Below are positions 47,090 to 59,092 of a stretch of 64,000 nt of DNA, piece after piece. This stretch comes from Typhlomys cinereus (Eukaryota; Chordata; Mammalia; Rodentia; Platacanthomyidae): contig JALPQD010000295.1 in the NCBI GenBank assembly GCA_023101885.1, positions 714,501 to 778,500 on the forward strand, written 5' to 3'. Both the position numbers and the translations under genes were made by a program. Position 1 is the first letter of the stretch; every line of letters starts with the position of its first letter. A model generated the notes under the pieces. It searched no databases. It was not told the DNA's origin and worked only from the letters and a program-made list of their open reading frames with translations.

Positions 47090-47430
47090 AAGGCTACACT
47101 GAGTAGGACTCTCATTATGAGTAACAGAAATCTAGCTTGAGTAATCTGAAGGCACAAGGAGAATGTGTTGGCTCATCATGTCATTCCAGATCTTGGGACA
47201 CTGAGGACAGTCCAGAATCTTCCCAGGCCTTTCTTCTTGCCTCTCCTCTGAAGCTCGGTTTAATTCTCTGGTCCCTGGGTGTCTTCCACACAGCGTAGAA
47301 CATGGCTGCCGGCTGCTTCCTGGCTAGGAAGCAAAGTGCTTCCTGTTCTTTCCATGAGTAAAATGCTGCACTGGTCTGGCCAAACAGATGTGATGCTCGC
47401 TTGACAGGCCCCACTGAAATCTAGCAAGGC
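47090..47430 (+). repeat. probable ancient interspersed repeat, unclassified
   Basis: AGTAACAGAAATCTAGCTTGAG...GTTGGCTCATCATGTCA...CAGTCCAGAATCTTCCC...AGAACATGGCTGCC follows an order I know from old mammalian repeats, but I cannot name the family. Confidence 0.35.
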
Positions 47431-48430
47431 ATGAGGAGGGTAGCTGTTCATAGGATTTCCTGGAGGAGGGTTGAGTGAAGGGTTGTTGGACAGGGACTTG
47501 CCCCTAGGAAAGTGGTCACAGAGGGGCTGAAATTCTAGCAAAGTTGAACGAAAGGTCAAAATGAAACACTGCTTCTGTGCTCTGAACTCTTGTTGCCAGG
47601 GAGACTAAAGTCCCTAGGGAGGAGGACAGATGATCAAGACATGCCACCATCCCAGAAACTTCCCTGAACTTTAAATTAAGAGTGGGGATCTGGAGGAGGG
47701 GTTGGAGAATTCCAAGCAGTCTCACCTGAGCAGTGCCAAGCTGCTGTGACAACTGGAGGGGGGGCACACACAGTGGGGGCCTGGAAGCACTGCATGTGCG
47801 GCTCTGTTTGCATCAATAACCCTGGCACACTGTCCAAACATCAGCTGAACATGAAAGCGGCAACATCTGGAGAACTGTCACCATCTGCCACTCTGGGAGG
47901 ACTGTTTAAAGAAGACGACAGGGTTTCTACGTTTGAAAAAAAAAAAAATGCTGGCAGCTGCCGACAGCTATCAGTTGCTAAGAATAGCGATGCTTCTTCC
48001 TGACACAGCACTTTATGGGCGCTCCCAAATCCCTAGTGACCCCTTGCAAAGGCTGAGGCCCGCATGCCCCAGGAGTCCAGTGGCCATCACTCACCAGGCC
48101 CATTTGCACATTTGCGAGGCTTTGTTCCTGTCCCCTCTCCAGCTGCACAATGGCAGGCACACCCCAGGCCCCCAAATCAGAGAAGGAGAGAGGAGATGTC
48201 TGTCACCAAAGACTGTCCCCACTCTATCCCTATTTGATCCTGTCTGCAGCGCCAAGACTTCCATCTGCAGCTTTGTGTGTGGGGCCAGGTGTCCCCGGGT
48301 TAGAGGAAAACCTCACCTGGTAGAGGGATGTGTTTATACACATTTTCATTTGTTACATAAATCTAAGCTAGTGAACGCTGGCAGGACTTGGCGGCAGCTG
48401 TTTTTATTAACTAGGTGGTAGGTGCCAGCA

Positions 48431-48463
48431 TTTAAGGGAGTTCCATTAAAACTTGCAGACTCC
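48431..48463 (+). repeat. short dispersed duplicate, copy 1
   Basis: TTTAAGGGAGTTCCATTAAAACTTGCAGACTCCTT recurs at 49398-49430 with few changes, same strand, about 1 kb apart. Not a repeat family I recognise. Confidence 0.8.
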
Positions 48464-49397
48464 TTGTGCATTTGAACAGTGGGAGTGATTATAGGCTCGT
48501 GGCCATCCAGGCACCGCTCTGGACGCAGGCTCATGGGCCATGTGAAACCAAGTCAGACACAAAGAAACAAGGTTCATTTTCTTTTACTGCATCCAAATTG
48601 TTTCTGCAGACTAGGCAGGGCTATTTTTACTCCGCAAGGTGGGGAAGACAAACAATGACACTTTAAGTTTAATCAGAAAGTCCACCCATATACACACATT
48701 TGATCCCAGTCTTTATTACCAAGTCATGAACTTGGGCTTACATATTAAAATCTGCTTGAGCTGTGAGGCTCTTTGTTAATACTGTAAGGCAGGCTCTATG
48801 TGTTTGTTTATTTCTGGCCAGGAAGGGAATTAACTGGGCTCTTATCCCAGCCCTAGTTCCAACCAGCTCCTTTTCTTTCTTACTTAGTGGAATGAGGGAG
48901 GGAGCTGGGCCCATGATTCTGAGGTTCCTTTCAGTACTTATATGCTATGTGCTATAGAGGGGCTCCACTGCTGACCTTTCTTTATGGTTTCACCTTCTAC
49001 CCCAATAAGCTGACTACTGTCGGTTTACCACTGAGCCAAGGCCCCTGTTTCCACAGACAGATGGATTCTTTCACCCCCAAATCAGGCACCAGGGACAGAG
49101 GAAAATTCCCAGCAGGGAGGTTATAGCCTGGGGACAGCTGGGACCCAGAACATCAGGAGGAAATGCACGGCCAGGGCTATAAGGAAAAGTGGCTCTGCAC
49201 AGCTCTGAAGGAATCCTCATTTTCCCAATGACACTCTGGTATATCATCCCAATTGGCATTTGTGTCTTCTAAAAATTCTATGGGTAAGAACAATTCAACT
49301 AGGGAGAAAATCTTCCATAAAGAACAACCATAAACTGATAATCACACTTAAAATATCAACCTGCACTAATTCTGCATTAGGCATTACGCAAAGTGAT

Positions 49398-49430
49398 TTA
49401 AGGGAGTTCCATTAAAACATTCAGACTCCT
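49398..49430 (+). repeat. short dispersed duplicate, copy 2
   Basis: TTTAAGGGAGTTCCATTAAAACATTCAGACTCCTT; partner of 48431-48463. Confidence 0.8.
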
Positions 49431-49468
49431 TTAGAATCTGAATTTGGAAGCTCTTAATAACCCGTGGA

Positions 49469-49715
49469 GGGGTTGGAGAGATGGCTCAGGATTTAAGTAG
49501 TTGTTTCACAAGCAGAAGATCGCACATAAAAATGTTGGTAAGAAATGACAGCAACCTACACTTCTGGCCCCGGAGGGCAGAGCCTGGGAAATCCCAGAGC
49601 AAAGCAATAAGGAGATGCAACAATCCAGGTTGATTCCTTCACAGGCGTATACAGTGCCTTTTCTACACACACGAATACCTATACCTTCTCCCCACCAGCA
49701 CCTACACACATGCGA

Positions 49716-49783
<68 letters not shown>

Positions 49784-49790
49784 AGAGAGA
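49469..49790 (+). mobile_element. B2-like SINE with (GAAA)n tail
   Basis: GGGTTGGAGAGATGGCTCAGG head, ACTTCTGGCCCCGGAGGGCA and GCAATAAGGAGATGCAACAA body, and a roughly 70-bp (GAAA)n tract at 49715-49785. Confidence 0.85.
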
Positions 49791-49799
49791 CAACTCATG

Positions 49800-49950
49800 A
49801 AATAAGTGACATTATTATCCTGACTTCAATGAGAACCTAAGGTACACAGAGGTGAAGTAACGAGGGCCACCGGATGGAGGCAGATGGCTGGCATGGCAGT
49901 CCAGAAGCTCTGACCCTTCGTCCATCTTCTCAACACTCTGTCACAATACC
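49800..49950 (-). mobile_element. MIR fragment
   Basis: AGTGACATTATTATCCTGACTTC and ACACAGAGGTGAAGTAACGAGGGCC are the reversed MIR. Confidence 0.75.
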
Positions 49951-50310
49951 TCTTATGGAAGGCAGAGGGACAGTGTTGTGGCCAAGGAGTTAGGAAACCT
50001 TGCTCACAGTTTGACTAGTGGCTACATGAGTTTCAACAGGTCCCTTTAACAGCACAATGGGGTCAGTGTCCTCAGGGTTGGGGTGCAGAGGTCTCTCATC
50101 AGAATCATCTGAGGTGACCTGGGCTTCACTCCAGAGCTGCAAAATCCAAATGCCTGGGGATAAGGCCTAGCAATTTATCTGTCAAACAAGGACCTAAGCT
50201 TATTCTTAAGTATGTTTAAACCTGAGATACTAACACACATGATCCCTAAATCATATGCAGCTCTTAAAATGGCCCATGGCTCAAAGAGTAAGAAAATCTT
50301 CAAAAAAGCT

Positions 50311-50334
50311 ACTTCTCTCTCTCTCTCTCTCTCT
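50311..50334 (+). repeat. short (TC)n microsatellite
   Basis: About 12 TC units. Confidence 0.9.
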
Positions 50335-51014
50335 GGGCTCAAAGTTAACCCTAAAATATCCAAAATACCTTCTTTAGATCAAGCTTTTCCAACATGGTAA
50401 ACTTGCTTATTATATGACAGGCAAATTCTTCATTCACTAAGAAATTCCAAACAAATTCCGGTCATTTGGAAAGAATGTTAAAACATGATGGCCTTAGTTA
50501 AAAGAATTTTCTTAAAGTTATTTTACAAGTAGAAGTGAATAAAAATATGGAATCAGTTACAGAGAAAAGGTCATTAGATCACAGAACACCTTCAGAGCGT
50601 CAGGAAGCGGAGGGATTCCTGACAGAAACTTGCAGAGACAGGAAGGATTCGGCTGGGACTTAATGCGGAGAGCAAATCGTTCCTATTTTCACTGAGAACA
50701 AGTAGCCTTGTCACCTTTGACTATGGTCTTGTCTTTCAATCTTAATTTATGTCGTTATTTTCCCCTAAAAGTGCCCCTCTTGCCCTTGTTGCTGAAATGG
50801 AGGTCAGAGTGGCAAAACAACCCGTGCTCTGGGAAGTCCATTAACCCCCTCCCCACACAGAGGGACGCAAAAACTCCCCGGCCACCAGGATGGCCAAACG
50901 CTAGCATCATCATGCAGCCTCTAGGCCCGGTGCTGGATGTGTTTCCACAGAGATGGAGCGCTTTCTCCCATGCACAGCTCCCCCTTTCACACACACGCAC
51001 ACACGCACGCACAC

Positions 51015-51150
51015 ACTCCTAACAATGAGCATTTATTATGTGTTGGTTACAGACAGCACTATCCCAGGTGCTCTGAGGCACATGTAGATAAAGTTGCATA
51101 GGTATGATCTCTGCACCGGGTTTACAGACTAGGAATCCAGAAGGAAGCAA
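51015..51150 (-). mobile_element. L2 3'-end fragment
   Basis: AATGAGCATTTATTATGTGTTGG, ACTATCCCAGGTGCTCTGAGG and GGTTTACAGACTAGG are the reversed L2 3' end. Confidence 0.65.
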
Positions 51151-53375
51151 GCACAGTAAGAACTCCTAGTCATAGCAAGCAAGCACTGTGTTTCAAAAGA
51201 ATGTCATTGTGGAGGAAGCCGATGGTCCCTATGCTAGGAGATCCTGAGGACTGACAAAGCGTTTGGGTGGAGGGACATATCTCCCCTCCCACTTCTTTGA
51301 ATGACATCAGGCTGACTGTTCATAAATTTACTTTCTATTCTCTTGACAGAGGTGGGACTGAGCTTGAACTGGTTATCCGAAGCATTCTATCCTTTTGGTC
51401 ATTGTGAGGGTTCCAAACAGGGCATCGATGAGACATGGATCCCAAGACTTGTTGGAGCCATGAGCAAGAGGAAGCTTTCCTTTTTCTGGGGTTGCTCAGA
51501 GACTGTAATGAGAAACTACTGATAGCCATTTTGGTGCCACATGGGGAGAAGTGAGCTGAGAGTGAAACCAACATGGCAAAGGAGAAGCAAAGTAGAAAGA
51601 GACTTCCGAGGACAAAGACAAAGGCAACAATACAGGATCTTAGTCTTTAATTTAACATGAGCTGGCTATTTTACTTCATCTTATAAAAGGTAAGGTGGAT
51701 GGGATGGATTATTATAACATGGAAGCAGACATGGTGTGGTGATGTTATAAAGTAGTGGGGAAACCAGCCACAGCTGATGCTAAAAAGAGCAAGGGTGAGA
51801 TGGGGGCAGACCTGGAGGATGATGGAATGAATGTGAAATTAGGGAATACTGCATTTATAGATGCTCAGCAAGAGAAGCCACTGACAGTTTCTAAGAAGCA
51901 CAGGTAGAAGAGGAGATGTTCGAAACACACAGGAATTCCTGAGTGATATGAGTAAGAAAAGATGAACTCTTGGGTTTCTTTTCACATGGGGGTTCTGTGC
52001 AGAGGCAGCAGCTGGGGTCATGTGCAGCAAGGCAGAGGGGAGGGGAGACTGGAACCCCGCCATGTACAAAGCAGCGAATGACAGGCTGGGAGCGAGGCTG
52101 CAGGGCCCTGCTGGGAATGGGGAAGGGGGCTGGGAACAAGACTGTTCAGCATGCTGGTGAAAGCTGGGGGGAGGGGGTGCTCAGGAAAGATGAAACAAAT
52201 GACATTGGGTCTCTGCACCTCTGGAGAAGATAGTGGAAACTGGGCATGGTACAGCTTTAGGGGAATGGATTTCCCCCTCTATGAATCTGAAGCAGTGGGT
52301 GTCCTCATCAGTTTTAGAGTTCGCTTCCTGAGGGGGAGGTCAGGTTTGCAAATACAAGTTTGGACACAGAGAACTCGTGGTTCTAAGCAACTTCGGACCT
52401 AATACAAGCTCAACCCACCACGGAAATTGCCTTACTAGAAATTCCATTTATCTGAACACTTTTAATCTCTGGCACTTCCTGATGCCATCGGCTGAAACAT
52501 AAAAGGCTCTCTGCAGAGCTGAACTTCTCCCTCCAGATGCCCTTCGAAGGCTGTGGCATCTCCTCCTCCTCAAGATGCCACAGCAAGAAAAAGTGCAGCT
52601 GGACTAGGAAAGTGGAAGAACTGTGGAAACAGAGTCCTGTCAGAGCTATGCCAGGATCAGTCTGGGAAAGCGGCATGTGGTCGAAACAGACACAGAAATG
52701 TCACAATGTGTCTTTTGCCCTTCTCTTCCCAACTCCTGCTAATCAGTGCAGGAAACCCGCCTGCTCCCCCACTGTTGGAATTTGGCACTGTGAAGTCTAA
52801 CCCCTTTTATCCAAGATAGTTTACCCAGTATTTTACTATCATGGTCATTATGAATCATTGTTTTCCAAATTAAATATCTCCATGGATGACATAGCTAAAA
52901 CTTGCAGCTTGGATGAGATCTCAAAAGGAGAAAACAGAAAAGAGGAAGAAGGCCTAAAATCCACACCAAAGTGACTTGTTTATATACAACAGTCTTCCCC
53001 CCTTCCCCCAGCCCAACACACACAAACACTGGCTTTGTTTAAATCAAGAAATTCCTAAACAAACACAAGTTTTTACCAAACCGATGTCTGCAGAAGCTCT
53101 CCATTACTACTAAGGCATTTTAATTACTCTCCATGAAAAGAAACAGATGCAATTTCCTACATTTGCAACTTGTTATCAGAAATGTTTTGGTCAGTTATTA
53201 AACTGAAAAAGAAGGTAAGTGAAATTACTACTGGGACTATCTGGGTTTGTTTTTGATTAAAAAAATAAAACACTTCTTTCTACCATTATTCTTTCTGCTG
53301 TCTTTTTTTTTTTCTTCCTGATGTACATGAGATTGAAGTACCAGTGAGACTATTTGGGGTCACTCACCTTGTAAT

Positions 53376-53730
53376 TGCTCTAAAAATAGGGCTGGAGAGA
53401 TGGCTCAGAGTTAAGACTGCCTTACAAGCAGAAAGTCCTGAGTTTGGATCCCAGGTCCCATGTAAAAATGCCAGGGAGAAATAGCAGTGGACCACATTTC
53501 CGGCACTGGTGGGCAGAGCTTAGGAAACCCCAGAGCGAAGCAAGAAAAGGAGGTAGAAGTGGTCCAGGATGATTCCTGAAGTCACTCTTGGTTCTCGACA
53601 GGGACACACAGTGAGTGCGCTCTCTCTCTCTTTCTCTCTCTCAGATACACACACACACACTTTAAAATAAATAAATAAATATATATTTATAAAGTAAGTA
53701 AGTAAATAAGTAAATAACTGCTCTAAAAAT
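53376..53730 (+). mobile_element. B2-like SINE with target-site duplication
   Basis: TGCTCTAAAAAT at 53376-53387 and 53719-53730. AGGGCTGGAGAGATGGCTCAG head, GGTGGGCAGAGCTTAGGAAACCC and GATTCCTGAAGTCACTCTTGG body, CT- and CA-rich stretch at 53615-53660, and a (TAAA)n end. Confidence 0.93.
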
Positions 53731-54134
53731 GTTTACATGTGCTTAATTCTTTTGTATTAAGAATTTGCTATCGGGTTCTAAATTGACTTCCCCAGTCCTT
53801 GGAGCTGGTTCAAAGGAATCTGTCTTCCTGACAGCCGTGTTCTTGTCCTTGCTATCACCACCCTCTTCCATGTTTGTTTTTGGCTGAACGTAGTAAATCA
53901 AAATTAAAGTACTTGAAATATAAGTACTATGCCCCACTTACAAACCCAGGCATCTTTAAGAGTCTTCCTGAGAGCTGAGGAAACGCAGCTCAGAGGTTTG
54001 CACACACAGGGTCGATGTTTGAACCAGAGAGTGTGTGTGTGGGTGTGGGGGGGTCCCATGAATTCAGTTTCTTTCCCCCACTTTATAACACACGATCCCA
54101 TGAACAGCAGTCTGCAGCACTCTCTGTTGTTCTT

Positions 54135-54352
54135 CCACAAGGCACAGCACTGGTAAGCAAGAGGTGGGGGGGAAGGGCTGGGGAGAGAGAGAAAGTGGAT
54201 CCCAGAGGCTCGCTGGCCAGCCAGTCTAGCCAAAATGGCAAGTTCTAGGTTCAGTGAGAGAGCCTGTCTCAAAAAATAAGGCAGAGAAGTAATTGAGGAA
54301 CAAATTCTAACAGCTCTGGCCTCCACACATCCACACTGGTGAGCGCATGCGC

Positions 54353-54397
<45 letters not shown>

Positions 54398-54420
54398 CAC
54401 ACACAGCATGCCCACAAAAT
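54135..54420 (+). mobile_element. B4-like SINE with CpG-rich alternating tail
   Basis: GCTGGGGAGAGAGAGAAAGTGG (head diverged), GGCTCGCTGGCCAGCCAGTCTAGCC, TTCAGTGAGAGAGCCTGTCTC, CTCTGGCCTCCACACATCC, then an alternating tract at 54341-54405. Confidence 0.78.
54341..54405 (+). repeat. alternating (GC)n(ACGC)n(AC)n tract
   Basis: GCGCATGCGCGCGCACGC, six more ACGC units, then about ten AC units. It is strictly alternating purine-pyrimidine for about 60 bp and unusually CpG-dense for this AT-leaning intron. Confidence 0.95.
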
Positions 54421-55734
54421 GGCATAGCATTATAACATAAATAGATTTAAAAATAAACAAAAGGATATAGAAAGAGTACAGGAGGAAATTTGCTTTCTGA
54501 TCATCTCATTGTAAGTTGGACAAGGTAAGAAGCAGTGACTGGATCTTTATTTAAAGTTCCACACTTAGAAGATTTCCAAATGGCGAGTCAAATCCACGAC
54601 AATCAAGAAGTGTGAGGACAACTGGTTCTGGATGAAAGGATTAGTCAGAAGCTGACCTTCCCGGACTACATTATTCTTTGTGAGTAATTGAGACAGAGAA
54701 TAATAAGCAGATTTTTTACTAAATTATTTTCATTGAAAGTGCAAGGATGGGTTAATTAAGATTAACACATCTTTCCCTAGAGTGGGCCACTTAGCAATAT
54801 TCTGGACACCAATTTTAGAAATGGAAAGCCTCCAAGATGCTATTCTCCAAGACTTGAAGTTAATCAGTGCAGAGAAATTATTTTTACTTTTGCATCATGT
54901 GGAGATTCAAAAATAGGTCAGGTACTCTTCTGCATGCCGGTTATTTAGGTTCTGGACTAGTAGGAGGTACAGGCACTTAGTTTAGGGGAAGACAGACCGC
55001 ATTTGGTCTTCTGTTACGCTATTAGTAGCAACTGATAATTGCTTTAATCAACACGTCCACTTTTTCCAAATTAGGAAAGGGCGATATCTAGTTGCAGAAC
55101 AAAGGGCCTAGCAGTGTCCCTGCGGCACTGACACCAGTTTCCAGGCACATTCCCTAACAGTTGCAGGGTTAGTGTCCTGAGTTTTCACTTGACTCAATGC
55201 TTCCGACGAAACAAAATCAGTTTGCAGTATAGCGACAGTATTCTACAACTATACTCTATGTTGGATGGCCAAGAGAATTGGACCCCAGAGAATTTGGAGG
55301 TTGCAAATCAACGGACTTGGAGTCAGAGGGATCCTTGAATTTTTTAAAGTTCCTAGCCAAAATAGTTAGCTGTTCAGCCTTTGCTTGAATATTTCTAAGG
55401 ATAGGCCAGCATGAAATACAATGATCAAGATAAACATTTTAAATTAAAGAACACCATATTGATTCAACCTGCAATTTAGAATTCTGCATTACATTGGTTT
55501 AGAGGCCATCATCCCACAATGGCGAAAGCCTCCCAGAAGCTGTGAAGCAAAAATTCCAGGTAGAACGCATAAGATTAACACAATAACCAAAGTGCATTCT
55601 ATTCACACAGTGCTGCTGTCATTTTCCAGCATGAGACCCTTCACTAGGTACCATCACTACCATTTGGTAGAGGCTGAGCTACAGACTATCAAAATGTTTT
55701 ATGCTAATTTTCCCATAACACTTCTTTATTTTTT

Positions 55735-55905
55735 TCCATTTATTCATTTATTGGGAGGCACGCAGGTGTCAAGACACGCACACGGAGGACAATTAGTGGG
55801 AATCAGTTCTCTCCTTTTACTTTGTAGCTTGTGAGGATCAAGCTCAGGCCATGGAGCTTGGTGGCAGTGCCTCTATCCACTAAGCCATCTTGACGGCCCT
55901 TCACA
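55735..55905 (-). mobile_element. B3-like SINE
   Basis: TTATTCATTTATTGGGAGGC, GAGGACAATTAGTGGGAATCAGTTCTC, GATCAAGCTCAGGCC, TATCCACTAAGCCATCTTGACGGCCC. Confidence 0.75.
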
Positions 55906-57189
55906 TGCCACGTGTGTATCTGGGAGTGTACTTTTTCTTCTCTGGGAGCCATATTGAAAGCACTCTGGGAAACTGAGTAGGTTCCAGAGGTTCACAGTTA
56001 CCAAAGGGTCTATCTAGTATTGGCATCTTTCCTTGCACATGACTTCCTGGCTTCAGAGTGTCGACACTAAAGAACAATTTCCTGTCACAGGCCCCTGGGA
56101 CTCCCCGCCTGGACACCCACCTCCTCCCTTAGTGATCCCCTTGCTGTGCTGGCATTTGCCTGTCTCTCCCCCACCCCCACTGCCACACATTACTTGCCCT
56201 CTGTGAGGATCCTCACAATGGTACCAGCAGTGCCACCAGCTGAGGCGCCAGCAGGAGCCGCGGGCCACATGTTGAGGCTGCACTGGGCTTGCTCTGGCTC
56301 CCCACACCCCCTCTACCACTCTGCTGTAACCAGCACCACGCCAGCTCACACTGCAGGCCGCCACCTCATCACACACATTTCGGTTTAGACCTCCATGATT
56401 TGATATCTGTTTTGATGGCTGTTATAATCTTGGAATGTCACAATTCACTCTACTGTAGCTATGATGGGAAGAGCATAGTTTGGCTCCTTTCTTTATTGCT
56501 ATCTGTATAATTTGATTCTGGTCTTATAATATTCTATGGCAACACTACTACAGACATTGTGAGAATTAAAATAACATATATAAACATACCAAATAAAGAA
56601 CTTCATGGGTGCTAAAAATGTACTAAACTTGGATTTGATTTATCAAGATTTTCTAAAGACTTTAGAGATAAGAACTTAAAATGCACAGTCCTATAAAGAT
56701 GACTTTTAATTGGCTTTGTGTTACCAGCACTTTGTAGTCTGATTCTGACATGTTTGGGTGCACATTGGGCCACTAGACTGGGCCTGTGTTCTGTATCATT
56801 CTGTCCATTCCTTCTCTGTTCAGAGTTTTGCTTTAAGCAAGTGTGCATGGATGCAGCTTAGTAACCTTCGCACCTGGAAGCCTGGTCATCCTTAACTGAT
56901 TTATGTGTCTGTTCTTATGATTTCCTCCCACACAGGCACAAAATGAGGTCAGTAGGAGCTCAGGTCATTGGGTCATCTTGCTTCTTTTACGACCAGGGTC
57001 AACGGTCATCTGTGCACCTGCCACTGTGACCAATCATTGAGACTTTTCAGTCCCTTCCTTCCTTCCTTCACTTCCTTCCCAAATCACACTGATACCCTTT
57101 CGGACTTATAATGATCTCTCCAGCAGCCCCATCCATTCTTTACTCTAGTCAGGCCTTCTTTCTTCTGCATCTTCTATTTTTTTAAGAAC

Positions 57190-57224
57190 TTTAAAAAATT
57201 TTGGATTACACTTATTTATTGAGC

Positions 57225-57274
<50 letters not shown>

Positions 57275-57420
57275 TGGTGTGTATGTGGAGGTCAGAGGCC
57301 AACTTGTGGGAGTCAGGTCTTCTTTCACCATCTGGGTTCTGGATATCAAGCTCAGGATGTTGATTAGGGAATGGGCACCTTCACCCACCAACTTGTCTTC
57401 CTGGCACTTTGTATCTTAAA
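57190..57420 (-). mobile_element. B3-like SINE with (TG)n
   Basis: (TG)n at 57226-57273, then GTGTATGTGGAGGTCAGAGGCCAACTTGTGGGAGTC, TCAAGCTCAGGATG and ACCCACCAACTTGTCTTCC. Confidence 0.82.
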
Positions 57421-57546
57421 ACCATTTATTCTGCAACAATTTTATATTTATTAAGGAGAACTGAGTAGGAGATTCTGGACATGTCAATTGAAGAACATAT
57501 TTTAGATACACACATAGACAGGAGTCAGTCCAGAGGTCTACTGTTT

Positions 57547-57879
57547 AAGATGGAAGCTAAGGGGCCGGAGAGGTGGCTCAAGGGTTAAGCCTCTGCCTTG
57601 CAGGCAGAAGGTCCTGAGTTCGGATCCTAGACCCCACATATAGATGCTGGGTGGAAGCGGGGAGGCCTGCATTTCTGGTCCTGGTAGGGCGGAGCCTGTG
57701 AATCCCGGGGCAGAATAAATAAGGAGGAGGTGGAGGCGTCCATGGTGGTTCCTGAATTCACCTGTGGTTCTACACACACACACATACATACACACACACA
57801 CACACACATACATATATGCACGCACACACATGCACAATTGAATAAATAATAAATTTTTTTTAAAAAAAGATGGAAGCTA
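57547..57879 (+). mobile_element. young B2-like SINE with target-site duplication
   Basis: Perfect AAGATGGAAGCTA at 57547-57559 and 57867-57879. GGGGCCGGAGAGGTGGCTCA head at 57561, TAGGGCGGAGCCTGTGAATC and GGAGGTGGAGGCGTCCATGG body, CA-rich stretch at 57771-57835, and an AATAAATAATAAA end. Confidence 0.95.
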
Positions 57880-58069
57880 CAGTCAATAGCAATGTATTGT
57901 CTCCTTGAAAATTATCAATAGGGTGGGATCCAGATACTCTCACCAGAAAAAAAGTGAAGAAACTAACTATGAAGGACTGATGTGAGCCTGACATCATCAT
58001 TTGACAGTGACATATTTGCATGCATACACACGCCAACATTGTGTTGCCGTTATATATTCATAACATTTT

Positions 58070-58300
58070 TATTTTCCAGCTAACAATAATTTTTAAAATA
58101 TGAAAATGATACAGAGGTTTCTCATGCATTTCCATATGCAGTTTTTCCTACTGTTGTAATCTTACATTAGTATAACACGTTGGTTACCATTAATGAACCA
58201 AATTTGATACATTGATATCTAAAACCCATACTTTACATAGATGTCCTTACTTTTTTAAATTGTGCTAAAACACATGAAGTTACCACTTAAAATTTTTTTT
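58070..58300 (-). mobile_element. L1M fragment, antisense, left part
   Basis: ATCTTACATTAGTATAACACG, ATTAATGAACCAAATTTGATACATTGATATC and CCATACTTTACATAGAT match the reversed L1M 3' region just outside the part seen at 15262. Confidence 0.75.
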
Positions 58301-58302
58301 TA

Positions 58303-58372
58303 GAGTAGGAGTTGGGGTGTGGCTGAACAAGGCCCTAGATCCAATCCTAGCGGTGATGAGGAAAATGAGTAG
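58303..58372 (+). mobile_element. ID-like SINE, internally deleted
   Basis: GGAGTTGGGGTGTGGCTGAACAAGGCCCTAGATCCAATCCTAGCG follows the ID consensus ('ggggtgtggctcag...aaggccctgggttcaatccccagc') with the middle missing. Confidence 0.6.
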
Positions 58373-58389
58373 GTATTCAGGGCATTAAG

Positions 58390-58584
58390 CACTGGGCTGG
58401 AGAGATGACTCAGGGGTTAAAGTCTTTGCTTCACAAGCAAAAGGACGTGAGTTCAGATCCCACATAAAATTGCCCGCACTTTAGGTTCTGAAAGGTAGAG
58501 CCCGGGAGGCTTCAGGTCAAAGCAATAAGGAGGCAGAGCAATCTAGAATTATTCCTTGGGGCTCGACAGGCCAAGTGCCCTCTT

Positions 58585-58627
<43 letters not shown>

Positions 58628-58640
58628 CACTCCATGCAAG
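58390..58640 (+). mobile_element. B2-like SINE with (CA)n
   Basis: ACTGGGCTGGAGAGATGACTCAGGGG, TTCACAAGCAAAAGGACGTGAG, GCAATAAGGAGGCAGAGCAATC, then (CA)n at 58587-58630. Confidence 0.88.
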
Positions 58641-58699
58641 AAAAGAAAAAGAATATCCCAGTGCAATGCAGGCACTACCACCATCTGTCTTTAGAGCTA

Positions 58700-58930
58700 C
58701 ATTCACTTCTCAAAATGAAACTTCAATCAAGAGATTCTCCCACTCCAGTTCCTGGTAACAGAACTTTAATTTCTGTCCCTCTGAGTTTGAGTATTTGCAG
58801 TCCTGTACGTAAGGACAGTCTAGTCATACCATATTGTTTCTTTTATGATTGGCATGATGTATTTCAAGACTCACCGCGTTGTCCATAGTCTGCATCCCTG
58901 AACAACTTCCAAAGGTGTGACCCGCACATT
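58700..58930 (-). mobile_element. L1M fragment, antisense, right part
   Basis: TTCCTGGTAACAGAACTTTAATTTCTGTCCCTCTGAGTTTGAG, ACCATATTGTTTC, GATTGGCATGATGTATTTCAAGACTCACC continue the reversed L1M order of 58070-58300 after the two SINE insertions. Confidence 0.7.
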
Positions 58931-59092
58931 CCAGCCCTACTTACTTTTTACTTTCTGGCTCCATTCTTCATCTAACTGATTCCTCGCTTCAGAATCAGGC
59001 TTTTCCTGCAAGGAGTCCAGGTCGCTTTGAATTCCAGGAACTTGCTCTCAGTCCTTCTGAGCCTCCTGTTGCCGTTGCTCTGCCTGCATGTT

